Shown here: piece by piece, positions 63,321 to 64,000 of the stretch
Layout: each line of letters starts with the position of its first letter
How positions within the stretch are numbered: the stretch's first letter is position 1
Source: Ophiura sarsii
Taxonomy: Eukaryota; Echinodermata; Ophiuroidea; Amphilepidida; Ophiuridae
Length of the DNA stretch: 64,000 bases
Direction: 5' to 3'
Assembly (NCBI GenBank): GCA_035610835.1
Contig: CM069459.1
Coordinates: 55,409,316-55,473,315 of the forward strand
Position numbers and translations under genes: made by a program
The notes under the pieces: model-generated
Databases searched by the model: none
Seen by the model: the letters and a program-made list of their open reading frames with translations, nothing else
Told to the model about the DNA's origin: nothing

Positions 63321-64000
63321 GTAAGTTTAAAATAAGTATGATAAAAAAGGAGCCTATTCTCTGGAGTACAGGGTGTATCAGAAAGAACTGTACCGTGTTT
63401 CTAAAATACATAAAAATACAAAATGATTATTGTTTTAAATTTAATTACCTGCAATATAAAGGTGAACATGTTTCCTATGTTATATGTTAATTTCATCGAG
63501 ATATCTCTTTTTGTTCTCGTGTGGCAAGACATATTATCGAAAATCGATGAAAAACGTATTTTCAATTTCAATCAATCCTCACTACCACTTACCCAACACT
63601 TCAAACAATGTAGCCCACACTACATAAGCAATATTCAAAGCTCCCGCCAAAGAAAAGAAAGTTAAAACCACTCAAGCATAGCAAATCCTGGTTTATTTGC
63701 GGATTAAAAATCAGAATTTATCTCCAAATTTCACCCACAAAAGAATGCAAATAAAACATAGTTATACAAGTGATGTGAAAAGTTGAGATATGGCGACCAA
63801 AAAACACACCCTGTCCTATATGGACAGATGGATATCTCAGGTAGGGCTAGTAATTTCACAGATTTTTAAATTGATCATTTCGACCAAAATTGAAATCTAC
63901 CATCTTTACCAGAAAGTCTGTATTTTCCATCAGAAATGTCTGATTTTCAAAATTTAAAATTCTTATGAAAGCTGGGGGTTTGCGCAAGATAAATGTGAAA
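63321..64000. other. Start of intron 13, runs off window
   Basis: Consensus donor GTAAGT at 63321. No repeat or exon was recognised in the remaining 680 bp. Exons encoding the rest of tensin, including SH2 and PTB, should follow downstream. Confidence 0.75.

Noticed and set aside
63321..63490. Open sequence after [10 protein letters not shown] continuing to a stop
   Set aside because: Consensus GTAAGT at 63321 is at the same place where vertebrate tensins continue after VA. The extension is AT-rich with no similarity.

Overview
The window is eukaryotic: AT-rich, intron-dominated DNA holding one large plus-strand gene. The gene is the front and middle of a TENSIN, the focal-adhesion adaptor that links integrins and talin to actin. 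I recovered 13 coding exons (6965 to 63320) whose reading phases all join without a break, giving about 1804 codons. A possible further upstream exon lies at 6633-6734. The product has, in order: a short piece resembling the end of a C1 domain, a Ser/Thr/Ala-rich linker, the PTEN-like phosphatase domain, the C2 domain, and a long disordered Gln/Ser/Pro-rich region ending in the conserved tensin motif [10 protein letters not shown]. The main part of the C1 domain, the true start, and the C-terminal SH2 and PTB domains lie outside the window or were not found. The host is probably a marine invertebrate deuterostome, echinoderm or hemichordate-like. That is inferred from gene structure and repeat style and cannot be fixed from this sequence.

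Layout: 1-6632 is repeat-rich upstream sequence. 7004-20611 is a 13.6 kb intron with an assembly gap of 100 N at 14688-14787. Exons for the phosphatase-like domain lie at 28782-38675, those for C2 at 39897-52537, and two exons of about 1.9 kb each encode the disordered middle (55557-57538 and 61399-63320). No other protein-coding gene was recognised on either strand.

Non-coding content is mostly non-autonomous DNA transposons. In several cases the target-site duplications can be read directly: GGCC-ended elements with TAA or TGA duplications (PIF/Harbinger style), two hAT-like elements with exact 8-bp duplications, a family with CACTTTCC ends at TTAA sites, and a family with CCCTAAC ends at TTAA sites. 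Members of the last family carry tRNA-like A/B-box modules inside, an unusual combination. There are also several foldback elements, long poly-G/poly-C tracts, an array of palindromes and several minisatellites.

The most unusual signal is repeated amplification of the 3' ends of tensin exons together with their splice donors. It occurs just downstream of exon 4 (at least 3 copies), exon 9 (about 10 copies) and exon 11 (about 3 copies). In exon 9 the amplified module is an in-frame 54-nt phase 1-1 cassette preceded by an acceptor-like sequence. The best-preserved copy (47107-47160) differs from the exon at five positions, all synonymous. A 3.1 kb element carrying a 108-bp higher-order minisatellite later landed inside this array.
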